Of a stretch of 64,000 nt of DNA, positions 10,745 to 21,429 are shown in pieces. The position numbers were made by a program, and so were the translations under genes. Every line of letters starts with the position of its first letter. The stretch's first letter is position 1. The stretch is from NCBI RefSeq assembly GCF_900497805.2, contig NW_020954610.1, positions 17,082,535 to 17,146,534 of the forward strand, read 5' to 3'. The stretch comes from Vombatus ursinus. Lineage: Eukaryota; Chordata; Mammalia; Diprotodontia; Vombatidae. The notes below the pieces were generated by a model that was given only the letters and a program-made list of their open reading frames with translations, searched no databases and was not told the origin of the DNA.

Positions 10745-11275
10745 GCATAGGAACCTAGTTGCTGTTGTTATTTGTCCTTTGTTCTTGAAGAGGACTATGA
10801 CATCAGGAAGGTGATACCATAACTTGTAAGTGAATTGGATTTAATGGAGAGCTGTGCAAAGTCACCAGCCTCACTTTCTCCTCTGGAACCATCTGGATTC
10901 TGTGGCAAGATATACATCAGGACTACTGGAGATGGCCCTGGGTGCAGTGGAAAACCTTGGCCTTTAAGCTAAGATTTTTCCAGAGTTCTCACTTTGACTG
11001 AGGCAACATCTATTCAGTGATTAAGGCTAGGTAAGAAATGAGCCAAAGAATGGCCTTTTTTACATAATTAAAATAAATCAGTCTGGGAGGGGAAGACCCT
11101 TAGGATTTCTGGCCAAAATAGAAACAATTACTATTTACATTCATTCTGAGTCATCTGGAGCCCAAACGATGACCACTAAGTGGGGCTTGGGCTTGGACCC
11201 ATTGTTGGTTATTCAATGAGAGCCAGAGTAAATTAGGTTTAAGGCAAGGGTTGCTGAACTTCCATTGAAGTTTTG
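10745..11275 (-). repeat. RTE-leader-related interspersed repeat, about 0.5 kb
   Basis: On the minus strand it matches 38870-39388 over most of its length: a 'ctctggctctcattga' block, a 'cagaatgaatgtaaatag' block, 'ggccattct', 'gccttaatcactgaatag', 'ggccatctccagtagtcctg', 'gatgtcatagtcctcttc' and an 'acaaaggacaaataacaac' tail. I do not know its database name. It could be an RTE-dependent SINE. It lies head to head with the RTE leader, about 10 bp away. Confidence 0.7.
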
Positions 11276-11279
11276 AGCT

Positions 11280-11425
11280 ACAGGTTCTTCCTGTATTCAA
11301 CAAGGTGAAATTTAGCCTTCTCTTACTATTCCAAGATTAGCACACTGGCTCTTACTGAGAACATTAAAAAGTGGAGAGTATCAGAATGACTAAGAATTCT
11401 TTTCTTTTCTTTTCTTTTAATGTAT
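11280..11425. other. Unassigned sequence
   Basis: Includes a short TTTTC run at 11398-11418. Nothing else was recognised. Confidence 0.35.
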
Positions 11426-11427
11426 GT

Positions 11428-11590
11428 GACCTTAGATGCCACCTAATGCAACCCTCTCATTTTTCCACAGAAGAGGAAACTGAGGCCTCTGAAGATTAAA
11501 TGTTTTGCCCAAGGACACACAGGTAGTAAATGCCAAAGGTAGGATTGAGCTGAGGTGAACTGAACTCTAAAACCATTTGGTCTCTCTGGA
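11428..11590 (-). repeat. MIR3/MON1-like CORE-SINE
   Basis: 'atgtgaccttagatgccacc' followed by 'cagaagaggaaactgaggcc' and 'cccaaggacacacaggtagt'. Confidence 0.75.
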
Positions 11591-11594
11591 GGCT

Positions 11595-12330
11595 GTCAAC
11601 TAGTTCTGTAGGACATTGTAGCATATAGGACTGTCCTAATAGTAGATCCCTCTTAGAAGATTTCTCCAGCAAAGAAATGACCTTAACAGGAAACTGTTTG
11701 ATAGCACAGAACAATATGCTTCAAATCTGTCTTAGAGAGATGGTGGAAGGGGTAGTTTTTCTGCTTTGCAAAGATCTTTCTCCATAGTCTTGGACTTGGG
11801 ATTTCTAGTTTCCAAGTTTCAGACATGTCATATTTGAAGTGAAAAGTGAAGCTAAATTTAAAAAAAAAACCTCTATCTCCCAACAACTCTAGCTGATGCT
11901 CCAGTTTCTAGACTCTTCCATAAGAAAAACAGTCCACCACATGTGGTATTTCCCTTAGGGTTAATTCATAACGAAGAGGGACTTTGATCATGACACATAT
12001 TGCCTTTAACAAAGGCCAAAAGTTTCCCTCAAAAATTTTTTTTTGGATCAGGAAATATGTACTTTGCCATGATTTAGTTGAGTCCTTAGAAGAAAATTTT
12101 CATCAAGGCCATAACAACCAATGACATGCCTCACTAAACTGTTTTTGCAGGAAGTTCAATGACCTGAGATTCAACCATAATCACTCATTGTGTAGCTTAT
12201 TCCTTGTTCTAGGTAGGAGACTTTATTCCACTCACAGACTTTTCCTATGAAAAGTATTTGGGAATTTTTGGTTTTTTGAAGAATGGGGTCAGGGATTGGG
12301 ATGGCTGAACATATATATATATAAATACAT
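11595..12330. other. Unassigned, apparently unique sequence
   Basis: I recognise no repeat, exon-like open frame or RNA. It contains an A9 run and a short TA tract at 12311-12322. Confidence 0.4.
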
Positions 12331-12332
12331 AA

Positions 12333-12542
12333 CTTTTAAGGGGCTTTTTCATATATTACTATACTGTAAACCTATAAAGTAGGTGTCATAGAATTTGTCA
12401 GAACTAGAATGGCCAAAGATGGTATTATGATCCCCATTTAATAGAGGAGGGTAATGAACAGGGGCAGATTAAATTGTTTCCCCATGGTCACACAGTTAAG
12501 ATAGGACTAGAGCTCTAATCTTCTGACACCCTAAATTTTCTA
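12333..12542 (-). repeat. MIR-family CORE-SINE, diverged
   Basis: 'ttttaaggggctttttcata', 'atgatccccatttaatagag' and 'tggtcacacagttaagatag' fit an old reverse-complement MIR. Confidence 0.6.
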
Positions 12543-12544
12543 AC

Positions 12545-13780
12545 CAGAGCAGAGGTTGGAACTTTTCCAAAATGGAAATGGTAAGACTTGGGTTTGAGAT
12601 GGAGGTTGGGAGCAATGATAGGCAGCTAGAGGGTATAAATGGTTCTGAGGATGCTGGGGACTCCACTGTACACAGGAAAATCCCAAAGTTCAGAGGAAGG
12701 AGAGGGTGAATATGCTGAGCATTTTATGGTGAGAAAGTGATACAGGCCACGGAGGAAGTAGAAAGCAGAATTTCAAGATGAAAAGGGCTGAGCACATGTA
12801 CCTCTAAAATTCCACGATTCTTTCCCAAAGGCTCCCATGCTGGGGTTAAACAAGATGGCAATTTAACACCCACTTTTAGCTTTTGTTCTGCATTTTTTCA
12901 GCACTTGGTAATGCTATATCTAAGTTAATAGTGACAATATCATGGGAGGGAGCTAGGTAAAATCCCTGAGTTACCATTTCTATTGCATAGATGAAATTAT
13001 AGACTCATTGGAAAGAAAAGGCCTCTGGCTATTTGGTAGAGGTTAGTCTCTTCCATGATAGAAAAATGAATAATTTCCAGCAGAGTTTGTACACCATGTC
13101 AGGCACCAAATATGCCTTATTTATCTGGCATTATCTAGGAAGGAGATATTCTATATAAGTGAATTTTCCATAAATCTGAAACTTACACCTTTAAGTGTCA
13201 AACCTTTTTTGCACTTTTCATGGAAATCTTTCTAAAAAGACACTTTCCTGTCTTTTGAAAATGAGGAGGACTTTTAATATAGTTCACTTTTTATCAGTGA
13301 TTCTTTTATCACTATGGTCATCAATTATTATACTGGGTTCTAATACAAAAATGTTTTTGTCTGCTTCCTCAACATCAGCTGAAGTACTCCTCCTCTGTAA
13401 TTTGATATTTTAAATTTGTTCTGATCTAAGAAACAAAAAACCCCAAAATTTATATCATCTTCATTAGTAATGATAATAATAATAATAATCCTTTTCTAAA
13501 GTCTTACTAGAATGCCTCTTGTTGAGGTGGAGGTAGTTCTGGGGTCTTGTGTGTTATACCACCTAAACTCAGGTTCTGGGCAGGTTTAAACTATATATTT
13601 ATTGCCTGAGGAACAGTCTAGCTAAAATCAATGAGGCTCATCTGCATTAGGTTGAACACCAACCAGATCATGTATGAGCACAACAACTCATAACAACCAT
13701 GTACTAGGACATAGAGAGGACATAGTACATATTTGTACCAGTATAAGAAAGACTGATGAAAATCATGAATTCTTGAAATA
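12545..13780. other. Unassigned, apparently unique sequence
   Basis: No family recognised over about 1.2 kb. There is an (AAT)n run at about 13471-13489. Short open frames such as 13195-13413 show no domain. Confidence 0.45.
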
Positions 13781-13784
13781 TTAT

Positions 13785-14035
13785 TAATACAACTTTACAT
13801 TTGCATAAGACTTTATAAATCACACACTTTTCACGTTCATACTCTTTTCATTTGATGCTCACAACTCTGTGAAATTGTCAGGGCACGTCCTATCCGATGT
13901 TTCATATATATAGTTGAAGCTCAAAGAAGTGACTTGTACAAGGTAACACAATTACTAAGTGACAGAACCAAAACTAGGACCCCAGTTTCAGGAACTCTAC
14001 TAATGTTGTGACTTCTGATCCCTAAATCTTGCTAC
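13785..14035 (-). repeat. MIR-family CORE-SINE, diverged
   Basis: 'acatttgcataagactttat', 'ctcacaactctgtgaaattg', 'agtgacttgtacaaggtaac' and 'accaaaactaggaccccagt' follow the reverse-complement MIR order. Confidence 0.65.
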
Positions 14036-14104
14036 TAATTGTTTTTGAATTATAGGTCAGTGCATTGTAAATAATAGTTTGAAGGCTGTTCTTAGGGTAC
14101 AAGG

Positions 14105-14360
14105 GGGAACAGGAATTTATTAAGCACCTACTATGTGCCAGGCATTGTATTAAGCACTTTATAAATATTATCTCATTTGCTCCTCCCAACAGTTCTGTGA
14201 GATAAGCGATACTATTATCCCCACTTTATAGCTGAGGAAAAGAGGTAGACAAAGGTAAAGTGACTTGTCCAGGGTCACAAAGCTAGTAAGTGTCTGAGGT
14301 GAGATTTGAAACCTGACTCCAGGTTTAGTGCTCCAATCACTGGAAAACTTAGCTGCACCT
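14105..14360 (-). repeat. MIR-family CORE-SINE (MON1-like), nearly complete
   Basis: 'ttattaagcacctactatgt', 'ctcatttgctcctcccaaca', 'ctgaggaaaagaggtagaca' and 'gtgacttgtccagggtcaca' are in order. It ends in a tRNA-head complement at 'cttagctgcacc'. Confidence 0.85.
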
Positions 14361-14361
14361 A

Positions 14362-14740
14362 CTCAGAGAGTAAAGCCTACAAGCTTTAGTACATAAGCAT
14401 TCTGACAGTGATTTCAGCTGCTTACAAACACCTTTTTTGTGTGCTTATTTCTTAGTTCTGTGATCCAGATGGCTGAGGTTGCCCTAAATCTGACCTCTGG
14501 ATACATGGTCATTTGGAAAACTTTTTGGATAGCAGAGGCAGGGCCTTAATTAAATAAACTCCTGCAATATCCTACCTTCTTTGTAATTTACAGAGATACA
14601 GAGGAACCACGGGATCTACGTCAAGCTCATCAAGTTAATCTTGTTATGTTTCTTGATTAATCTGGCCACACCCTCATCATGCTGAATGCTCCCTTGTTTT
14701 ATTTCCTCAATAGTCTTATAGAGTGTTTGTCATGACTATA
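14362..14740. other. Unassigned sequence
   Basis: No feature recognised. Confidence 0.35.
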
Positions 14741-14744
14741 CAAT

Positions 14745-14930
14745 TAGATTGCAAGAATGGTCCAATGGAACAAGTCCTGGATTGAGAATGGGAAGATGTG
14801 GGCTCTGACACTAACTAGTCACCTATTCTTGGGAAAGAGATACTTGGAATCCTGGGATACTGGAGCCAGAAGGAAACTGCCCAATGCATGAATTCTTCCA
14901 TTTTAAATAAGAAGGTTGAGGCTAATACTA
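14745..14930 (+). repeat. MIR-family CORE-SINE, diverged
   Basis: A weak sense MIR: 'gaatggtccaatggaacaag', 'ggattgagaatgggaagatg', then a degraded core. Low identity. Confidence 0.45.
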
Positions 14931-14934
14931 CCAA

Positions 14935-16530
14935 AATTAGTTTACATTTTTAATGCCATTCCAATCAAATAACCAAGGGAATGCTCCATAGAACGTGCTA
15001 AAATAACAAAATTAATTTGAAAAACAAAAGATTTAGAACATCAAGGGATATGGTGAAAAGAAGTAGGGATGAAGGGGAAACAGCATTTCCAGACCCAAAT
15101 TATATTTTAAAGCAACAGTCATCAAAACCATTTGGTATTATTTAACAAATAGAGATCAATTAGCAGAACAGACTAGATAGGGGAGAATCAGAAACAATAA
15201 AACTCAATAACCCAACATTTGACGAAGTGGAAAACCTAGAAAAGAGTTCCCTATTTGATTTAAAAAAAACAAAAACAAAAACTGCTAGGGAAACTTGAAA
15301 GCAGTCTGGCAGAAATCAAGCTTAAACCAACACCTCACACTATATTCCACAATAGATTCTAAATGGATACACAACCTTAATATTAAAGGTCATACTATAA
15401 AAAATTAGAAGAGAAACAGATCATTTATCTCTCATAGCTATAAGTAAGAGATGTGTTCTTAACCAAACAAGAGATAGAGGCAGTTAGAAAAGATAAAATA
15501 GATAACTTTGATTACATGTAACTGAAAAGGTTCTCAACAGACAAAATAAATATACCTAGAATAAGAAGGGAAGTGGTTGAATTGGAAAAAAATCTTTGTA
15601 TTAAATTTCTTCGATAAAGGTTTAGTATCCAAGATATACAAGCAATTAAATAAATAAATGAATATATGTGTGTGTGATTAATAGCCATTCCTCAATAGAT
15701 AAGTGGTCAAAAGATATGAACAAACAGTTCTAAAAGGGAGAATTGTAAAGTATTCACAACCACACGAAAGAATGCTCCAAATTATACCAACAATAAGAAA
15801 AGTGAAAATCAGAAAGACCCCGAGGTTTCACCTCACACCTTGAAAATGACAAAAACTGGAGAATAATCAATGTTGAAGGGTTGTGGAATGATGGAGGCAT
15901 TAATACATTGAGACATTAATACATTGTTAGTAGAGCTGTGAAATAGTACAACCACTTTGGAAAGCAATAGACTAAAATGTCCATGCCTTTTAAACCAATG
16001 ACTCTATTACTGGGCTTATTACAACAAGAAAGCTATTGACAAGAAAAAAAAGTCCTCATATATACCAAAATATTTATAGCAGCACTTTTTGTGATAGCAA
16101 AAAATTGGAAACAAAGTAGATTCCCATCAACTGGGGAATAGCTAAACAAATTGTAGTGAATGAATGTAATGGAATATTACTGTGCTCTAAGAAATTATGT
16201 GTGTGATGAATACATAGACGCACAGGAAGATCTAGATGAACTTATGTAGGGTGAACTAACAGAGCTAAGAAAACAATATATGAAGTAAGTATAACAGCCT
16301 AAATGGAAAGAACAATTATATACCACAAAATTGAAAGTGGCTGTAACAAAACTATAAAGATGAAATAGCATTCAAATCAAGAGATATCTGTAGACCCCAA
16401 ATCCACCCCTTCATGAAGGAGGGAGGTCACCAGGTATTACATATTGCATATTTTTTTGCACATTTTTTAATGTATTGATAGTTGATATTTGAGCTGGGTT
16501 TTTTTCCTCTCCAAAAATGTTATTTGGATA
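14935..16530 (+). mobile_element. 5'-truncated L1 LINE (ORF2 C-terminus and 3' region)
   Basis: Sense marsupial L1. It contains 'taatgccattccaatcaaat', 'aaagcaacagtcatcaaaac', 'caacacctcacactatattc', 'tagccattcctcaatagata', 'ctggggaatagctaaacaaa' and the end-of-ORF block 'gtgaactaacagagctaag'. This is the ORF2 C-terminal region running into the 3' UTR. Many stops interrupt it, so no product is expected. The 5' side abuts a MIR remnant. Confidence 0.85.
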
Positions 16531-16599
16531 GGAACTGTGACCAATTACCTTTAACTAACTGTATTCTCACTGACTTCTTTGTTGTTTTCAGATAATGAT

Positions 16600-16795
16600 C
16601 GTAGGTTAAAAGAATCACATATTTAGAGTTTAAGAGTCATCTAGTTCATATCCACCACTTTATAGATGAGGCCCAGAAATGTTAAATGATTTGCCCAATG
16701 TCACACAGGTAGAGACAGCTGAGATTCAAATCCATGTCCTCTGATTCCAAATCCAGCATTCTTGATACAGTTAATGGCTGCTTCCCAGTGATGAA
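16600..16795 (-). repeat. MIR3/MON1-like CORE-SINE
   Basis: 'agagtcatctagttcatatc', 'ctttatagatgaggcccaga', 'tgcccaatgtcacacaggta' and 'ccaaatccagcattcttgat'. Confidence 0.75.
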
Positions 16796-16974
16796 CAAGT
16801 ATTGTCATTACTCAATCAATAAACATTTATTCAGCTTCCACTATGTGCCAGGCACTGTTCAAAATGATTTGAATACCAAAAAAGAAGGCAAAAACAGAAA
16901 CACAAAAACAAGTTTTCAAGGAGTTCACATTCTAATGGACCAGATAACATTCCAACAACTCCCATACATATAGG

Positions 16975-17016
16975 AGAGGGAGGGGGGAAGGGAGGGAGAG
17001 AGAGAGAGAGAGTGTG
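16975..17016. repeat. (GGGA)n/(GA)n low-complexity tract
   Basis: Purine-rich run ending in about nine GA units and a short GTGTGT. Confidence 0.9.
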
Positions 17017-17558
17017 TGTTAATCTCAGAGGGAAGGCACTAGCAGTATAGGAGCAAGGGAGGACTCAGAAAAATCTCTTACAGGAAGGTAGGCTTTGAGC
17101 TGAAAAGGAATAAATTGATAGGAAAGAAGGAAGCCAATGAAACAAGGAGTTGGAGATAAGGAAAAAGAGCATTCCAGGCATGGGAGGTAGTCCAGGATGA
17201 CACTGAGGATGTAAGCCTGGGTCACTAGGAGGATGATAATATCTTCAAGAAGTTCAGGAAGTTCAGAAGAGAGGAGGGTTTGGGGGAACATGTTGAGTTT
17301 GAAATGTGGTAGGAGATAAGGATTCTGAGAGGTAAGGAGGGTGTGCATTTCAGGCATAGGAGGTAGACTGTTCAAAGGCAGGAGGTAGAATGTAGCGCTA
17401 ACAAGAGTAGATGTCAGTTGGGATAGAGTGCTTACAGGAGAATAATGGGTAATAAAGATGGAAAGGTAGATTAGGGTCAAATTGTGGAGTGACTTAAATG
17501 CCAGGCTATGTGATCTAAATTCTATTTAGAAGTACTAAGGAGCCTCTGAACATTTTTG

Positions 17559-17728
17559 TTCTGGTTTTTTTTTGGGGTGGGGGGGTTTTGGTTGGGCAAT
17601 GGGGGTTAAGTGACTTGCCCAGGGTCACACAGCTAGTAAGTGTTATGTGTCTGAGGTCGGATTTGAACTCTGGTCCTCCTGAATCCAGGGCTGGTGCTCT
17701 ATCCACTGTGCCACCTAGCTGCCCCCAA
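17559..17728 (-). repeat. Short tRNA SINE (WSINE-type) with 15-bp target duplication
   Basis: Begins with a poly-T stretch (the complement of its A-tail) and then 'ggttaagtgacttgcccagg', 'ggatttgaactctggtcctc' and 'ccactgtgccacctagctgc'. It is flanked by CTCTGAACATTTTTG at 17544-17558 and CTCTGAACGTTTTTG at 17729-17743. The single mismatch makes the insertion boundaries firm. Inserted into the L2. Confidence 0.93.
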
Positions 17729-17904
17729 CTCTGAACGTTTTTGAGAAAGGAATAGTATGGTCAGATCTGTTTCTTAATATTTTTTGGCTGCTGTGTGATG
17801 ATTGGATTGCAGAAGAGTACATTTGCCTATGACTGCCACAAAAATAGCTGGCATTTGACCTGAGAACATGTATGTGGCATGCCAACTTGTAGGTTTTTTT
17901 AATG

Positions 17905-18065
17905 TCGCCATTTAGATGGTAGTGTGGAAAGAGTGGAAAGTACATTTCCCTGAGATCCAGAAAGTCTGGGTTTTAGTCTTGCCTCTATTGTTCTGTTTCA
18001 CCATTGTGTGACATTTCAACAAATCTCTTAGACTTTTTACAATTAGTAGAACCAAAGAAGGTCTA
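17905..18065 (+). repeat. MIR-family CORE-SINE, diverged
   Basis: 'tagtgtggaaagagtggaaa', 'agatccagaaagtctgggtt' and 'cattgtgtgacatttcaac' fit a weak sense MIR. Confidence 0.5.
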
Positions 18066-18159
18066 TCTGGTGAATGTTGAGGAGAAGGGTGAGCTCTGAG
18101 AAAATTCCAACTTCTCTAGGAAATCCTTTGAATGCATGTGTCTCAGAGAAGCTTCCTTC

Positions 18160-18400
18160 TAAAAATGAAATGGAATACTATGGGTGAGTAACAGTATCAC
18201 ATACAAAGAGGAGCAATATGAAATTTTGGAAAGGAAGGCTAAAGTTAGTTTGTGAAGGACTTTAAATGCCAAATGGAGGAGTTTGTATATGCTTCTAAAG
18301 GCAGGCTGTAGACTGGCCACCTGCTTTCCACCACTCAGAATCAGTGTGATATGAAAAGACTGATGATGGCTCAGGTAGGATTTGTACATGGGCACCTATA
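18160..18400 (-). repeat. LINE-2 fragment, minus strand
   Basis: 'gtttgtgaaggactttaaat', 'gccaaatggaggagtttgta' is antisense L2 from the same region as 17.5 kb. Confidence 0.6.
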
Positions 18401-18443
18401 GAACCAGTTCTTTTGAGGTGCATTCTAGGGCCACTTCAGTAAT

Positions 18444-18535
18444 CATCTCATGCATGTATGTATATATACATAATACATAATATATGTGTGTACAAATATG
18501 TATGTACATATGTATGTATATATGTATGAAAATCC
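18444..18535. repeat. (TATG)n low-complexity tract
   Basis: Repeated TATGTATG and TATATA units. Confidence 0.85.
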
Positions 18536-18605
18536 ATCTTCTACAGGAGATTTTTCTGTGTACTCCTTCCTCCTACACTACTAGTACCTACTCTCTAAGA
18601 TCACT

Positions 18606-18666
18606 TTTCTCTCTCTCTCTGTATATATATGAATATACACATATACACATACACAGAGAGAGAGAA
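18606..18666. repeat. (CT)n/(TA)n/(AG)n low-complexity tract
   Basis: CTCTCTCT, TATATATA, CACATA and AGAGAGAG runs in series. The CT and AG ends are complementary. Confidence 0.85.
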
Positions 18667-18669
18667 GAA

Positions 18670-18840
18670 GACTGAAGGGTTTATTAAGTGCCTACTATGT
18701 GCCTGACACTGTGTTTATACATATCTCATTTATTCTCACAACAACTGTGTGATGCGGGTGCTATTATCCTCATTTGTCAGCTGAGAAAACTGAGACAGAG
18801 GTTAAGTGACTTGCCCAGCATCACATAGGGTCAAATAATG
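18670..18840 (-). repeat. MIR-family CORE-SINE
   Basis: 'gtttattaagtgcctactat', 'ctcacaacaactgtgtgatg' and 'ggttaagtgacttgcccagc'. Confidence 0.8.
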
Positions 18841-18854
18841 GTGTATATGCCCTT

Positions 18855-18990
18855 CTGTTTACATGCTATGTTCCTCTTAAAAGAATGTAAACTCCTTAAA
18901 AGTAGGATTTTTTTTTTAAAACTTTTTGTGTTGTTTATGTGTAACCTAACACCCAGTGCAGATTCTTTCATGTGGCAGGCATTTCATCAT
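18855..18990 (+). repeat. LINE-2 3' tail, diverged
   Basis: 'gaatgtaaactccttaaaag', 'gtaacctaacacccagtgca' resembles the L2 end. Confidence 0.5.
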
Positions 18991-19039
18991 CTGTGAAATG
19001 AAGGAATTGAACTAGATTATCCTTCAGGTATCTCCCAAA

Positions 19040-19370
19040 TCTAAGTTACACAGAATTTTATGACTCACCTTTAAATCACCCTTGAATTTTATGAATCACC
19101 ACAGTTATTTTTGCCACCTTTGGGTTTTCCACCTAGCTAATTGATAGGCTAAGCCAATTTGCAAAGCAAATTTCTTCCAGCAGGAATAAGTGTATTATCC
19201 TTTGAGTCAATAATGAATTCTGAAATTTCTTCCTGATGAACATTTGCATGCAACTTTTTATCAATGTGTAAACAATCAGAGAAAAGCAGGCAAACATCAG
19301 GCAACAATTAAACTATTTATTCTCTGCAACAATCCCATTCTTTGTGTGCTAAGATTTGACAGACAGTTCA
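19040..19370. other. Unassigned, AT-rich, possibly unique sequence
   Basis: No repeat recognised. It holds several AT-rich TAAT-type words, including 'ctaattgatag' and 'caacaattaaac'. These would fit a conserved non-coding element but prove nothing. Confidence 0.3.
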
Positions 19371-19379
19371 TTCTCTGGT

Positions 19380-19912
19380 GTGGACATAATAATAGCTAAT
19401 AGCTACCATTTATATAGGACTGCAGTCAAAGTGAGAACTCTGAAAAACCTTAGTTTAAAAGGCCAAGGTCTCCCACTGCATCCTGAGCCATCTCCAGTTG
19501 TCCTGCTCTATATCTCACCACTGGACTCAGATGGTTCTAGAGGAGAAAGTGAGGCTGGTGACTTTGCACAGCCTTGCCTCACTTAAATCTAATTGACTTG
19601 CATGTCATGGCATCATCTTCCTGATATCATGGTCCTCTTCGAGAATGAAGGTCAAATCACAACCACAACCAAACAGGCCAGGCACTCTGCAATGTGCTTT
19701 ACAAATGTTGTCTTATTTGATTCTCACAACAACCCTGGGAGGTAGGTGCCATATTATTTTCATTTGCAGTTGAGGAAGCTAGGGCAGACAGGTGAAATGA
19801 CTTGCCAGGGCCAGGGACACATAGTTATAAAGTTAGAGCACAGATTTGAACTCAGGTCTTCCTGACTCCATAACTAGTGCTCTACCCACTTAGCCACCTC
19901 GCTGCCTCAAAT
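19380..19912 (-). repeat. MIR-family CORE-SINE split by a later insertion
   Basis: The first piece (19380-19417, 'agctaatagctaccatttat') and the second piece (about 19676-19912, 'ccaggcactctgcaatgtgc', 'gatttgaactcaggtcttcc', 'cacttagccacctcgctgcc') are one reverse-complement MIR. The RTE-leader-related repeat splits it. Confidence 0.8.
19418..19675 (+). repeat. RTE-leader-related interspersed repeat
   Basis: 'gcagtcaaagtgagaactct', 'gagccatctccagttgtcct', 'gaggagaaagtgaggctggt', 'ctcacttaaatctaattgac' and the tail 'tcaaatcacaaccacaacc'. Same family as 10745-11275 (inverted) and 38870-39388. Confidence 0.8.
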
Positions 19913-19914
19913 AA

Positions 19915-20265
19915 TATAGCAACAACCTGATATACAATCTGTTTTAAGGTAAATACCCCTACACACACACATACAAACCTGATTCTCTAAATTCCATAAT
20001 CTCTATTCACAGATTCAGCTCTACACATAGATTTGGAAAGGCTGCCTTTAGGTTGTCCATATAAAGGGACTACAGGACCATGTTCTTCCCACCTGGCTGC
20101 CTCATCTCATGCTAGAAAATCCAATTAGAAATTCTATAGAAACATAAATAGTCTGAATGAAGTCACCTGACATTTATCAAATTCCATAATGCTAAGTTAA
20201 GGGGAATTCTTTGGAATTTGAGTAAAAGTGGAATGAGTGAGAGCCAAAGATTCTTTGAGCTAAAA
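19915..20265. other. Unassigned sequence
   Basis: Short CACACA run at about 19962. Nothing else recognised. Confidence 0.35.
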
Positions 20266-20269
20266 GTGA

Positions 20270-20515
20270 ACTTGGTGATAATACTAATAGCTAGCATTTA
20301 TATGGCACTTTAAGGTTTACAAAGCACTTTATGAACATTTTCTCATTTGATCCTCTCAACAACCCTGGGAGGTAGATGCCATTACTATCACCATTTTACA
20401 AATGAGGAAACAGAGGCAGGCTGAGGTTAAGTAACTTGCCCAAAGTCACATAGCTAGTGAACATCTAAAGCAGGATTTGAACTCATTCCCATTTGATAGA
20501 CAAGGAAACTGAGGT
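20270..20515 (-). repeat. MIR-family CORE-SINE, nearly complete
   Basis: 'tagctagcatttatatggca', 'ctctcaacaaccctgggagg', 'acaaatgaggaaacagaggc' and 'aagtaacttgcccaaagtca'. Confidence 0.85.
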
Positions 20516-20617
20516 ACAGCTGGGAGGTCTGTTTATCTATATCTTCCAGAAATTGTGGGCTATCAATCTCATGTTGACTTTCTAAGTTTTCACTTCTAAA
20601 TCACCCAGGAACATCAA

Positions 20618-20790
20618 ATATGTCACAGAGTTGTAGATCTAAAGATATAGAGAGCCCTCAGAGACTGTCTAATCCAACTTCCTCCTCTGTGAAATAAGGA
20701 CACAGAAACACAGAGGGTCAAATGACCTGTCTGTCCAATGTCACATAGTTAATGAGTTTCAGAGCCAGATTGTCAATAGCTGTTCACTTT
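20618..20790 (-). repeat. MIR3/MON1-like CORE-SINE
   Basis: 'tcacagagttgtagatctaa', 'agactgtctaatccaacttc', 'gtccaatgtcacatagttaa' and 'gagccagattgtcaa'. Confidence 0.7.
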
Positions 20791-20814
20791 GCTGGTTTCA
20801 TAGAAGGAACATGG

Positions 20815-21110
20815 AGTTTGGAACCAGAGGACCTAATATCAAATCTCTCCTGCTTCTCATTTGTGTGACTTTGGATAAGATTACCAATTTATATTGATCT
20901 ACATGGGAAGCAGTATGATACAGGGAAAAGAATGTTGGATTTGGAATTAGAAACCTAGGTTGGAATTCCAGCTTTTCCACTTATCACCTATGTGACGTTG
21001 GACACATTACTTAACTGCTTTAGGTCCTCTCATCTGTAAAATGAAGGAGTTGGATTACATGATCTTTAAGGTTTCTTCAAGGACCAAGTGGATGATCCTA
21101 AGATCCTTTC
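20815..21110 (+). repeat. Two MIR-like CORE-SINE pieces, sense
   Basis: The piece at 20895-21110 is clear: 'gggaagcagtatgatacagg', 'gaatgttggatttggaatta', 'ctctcatctgtaaaatgaag' and 'ggattacatgatctttaagg'. The upstream piece (20815-20885) repeats the head portion. Confidence 0.7.
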
Positions 21111-21169
21111 ATCCACCTGGGAAGTCTCTTGAATCAATTCTCCTTTCTATTTGTACTTCTACACTCTAC

Positions 21170-21245
21170 TTCCTTCTATTTCCTTCCTTCCTCCCTCCTC
21201 TCCTCTCCTCTTCTGCCTTCCTTCCTCCCTTCCTCCTTTCTTTCC
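21170..21245. repeat. (TTCC)n/(CTCCT)n low-complexity tract
   Basis: Pyrimidine-rich TTCC/TCCTC repeats. Confidence 0.9.
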
Positions 21246-21264
21246 TATCACCCTATGAATTTGG

Positions 21265-21425
21265 TGGGCCAATCATTACCACCCCATACTATACATGAGA
21301 AAATTGAGTTTCAGAGAGGCAAATTGACCTGTCCAGGGTCATAATACTATAAAGTTCAGAGTCAAGATTTTAACATAACCATACCTTTTGATTCCAAGTA
21401 GAGTGCTTTTTCAACTGTATCAACA
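21265..21425 (-). repeat. MIR-family CORE-SINE fragment
   Basis: 'atacatgagaaaattgagtt', 'gacctgtccagggtcataat' and 'gattccaagtagagtgcttt'. Confidence 0.65.
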
Positions 21426-21429
21426 AACT

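Larger units (their letters stand above)
16800..17850 (-). repeat. LINE-2 3' region, minus strand, interrupted
   Basis: Begins with the antisense L2/L3-type end 'caataaacatttattcagct...ccaggcactgtt' and continues through 'gcattccaggcatgggaggt', 'gacttaaatgccaggctatg' and 'gaatagtatggtcagatctg'. A GA microsatellite (16975-17016) and a short tRNA SINE (17559-17728) interrupt it. The 151-codon minus frame at 17025-17480 is L2 remnant, not a host gene. Confidence 0.8.

Noticed and set aside
17025-17480. 151-codon minus-strand frame as a membrane protein
   Set aside because: It is antisense to recognisable L2 3' sequence. The hydrophobic look comes from pyrimidine-rich L2 DNA.
17559-17728. tRNA genes at the SINE heads
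   Set aside because: The heads have diverged from tRNA, lack a full cloverleaf and continue into SINE bodies with target duplications.
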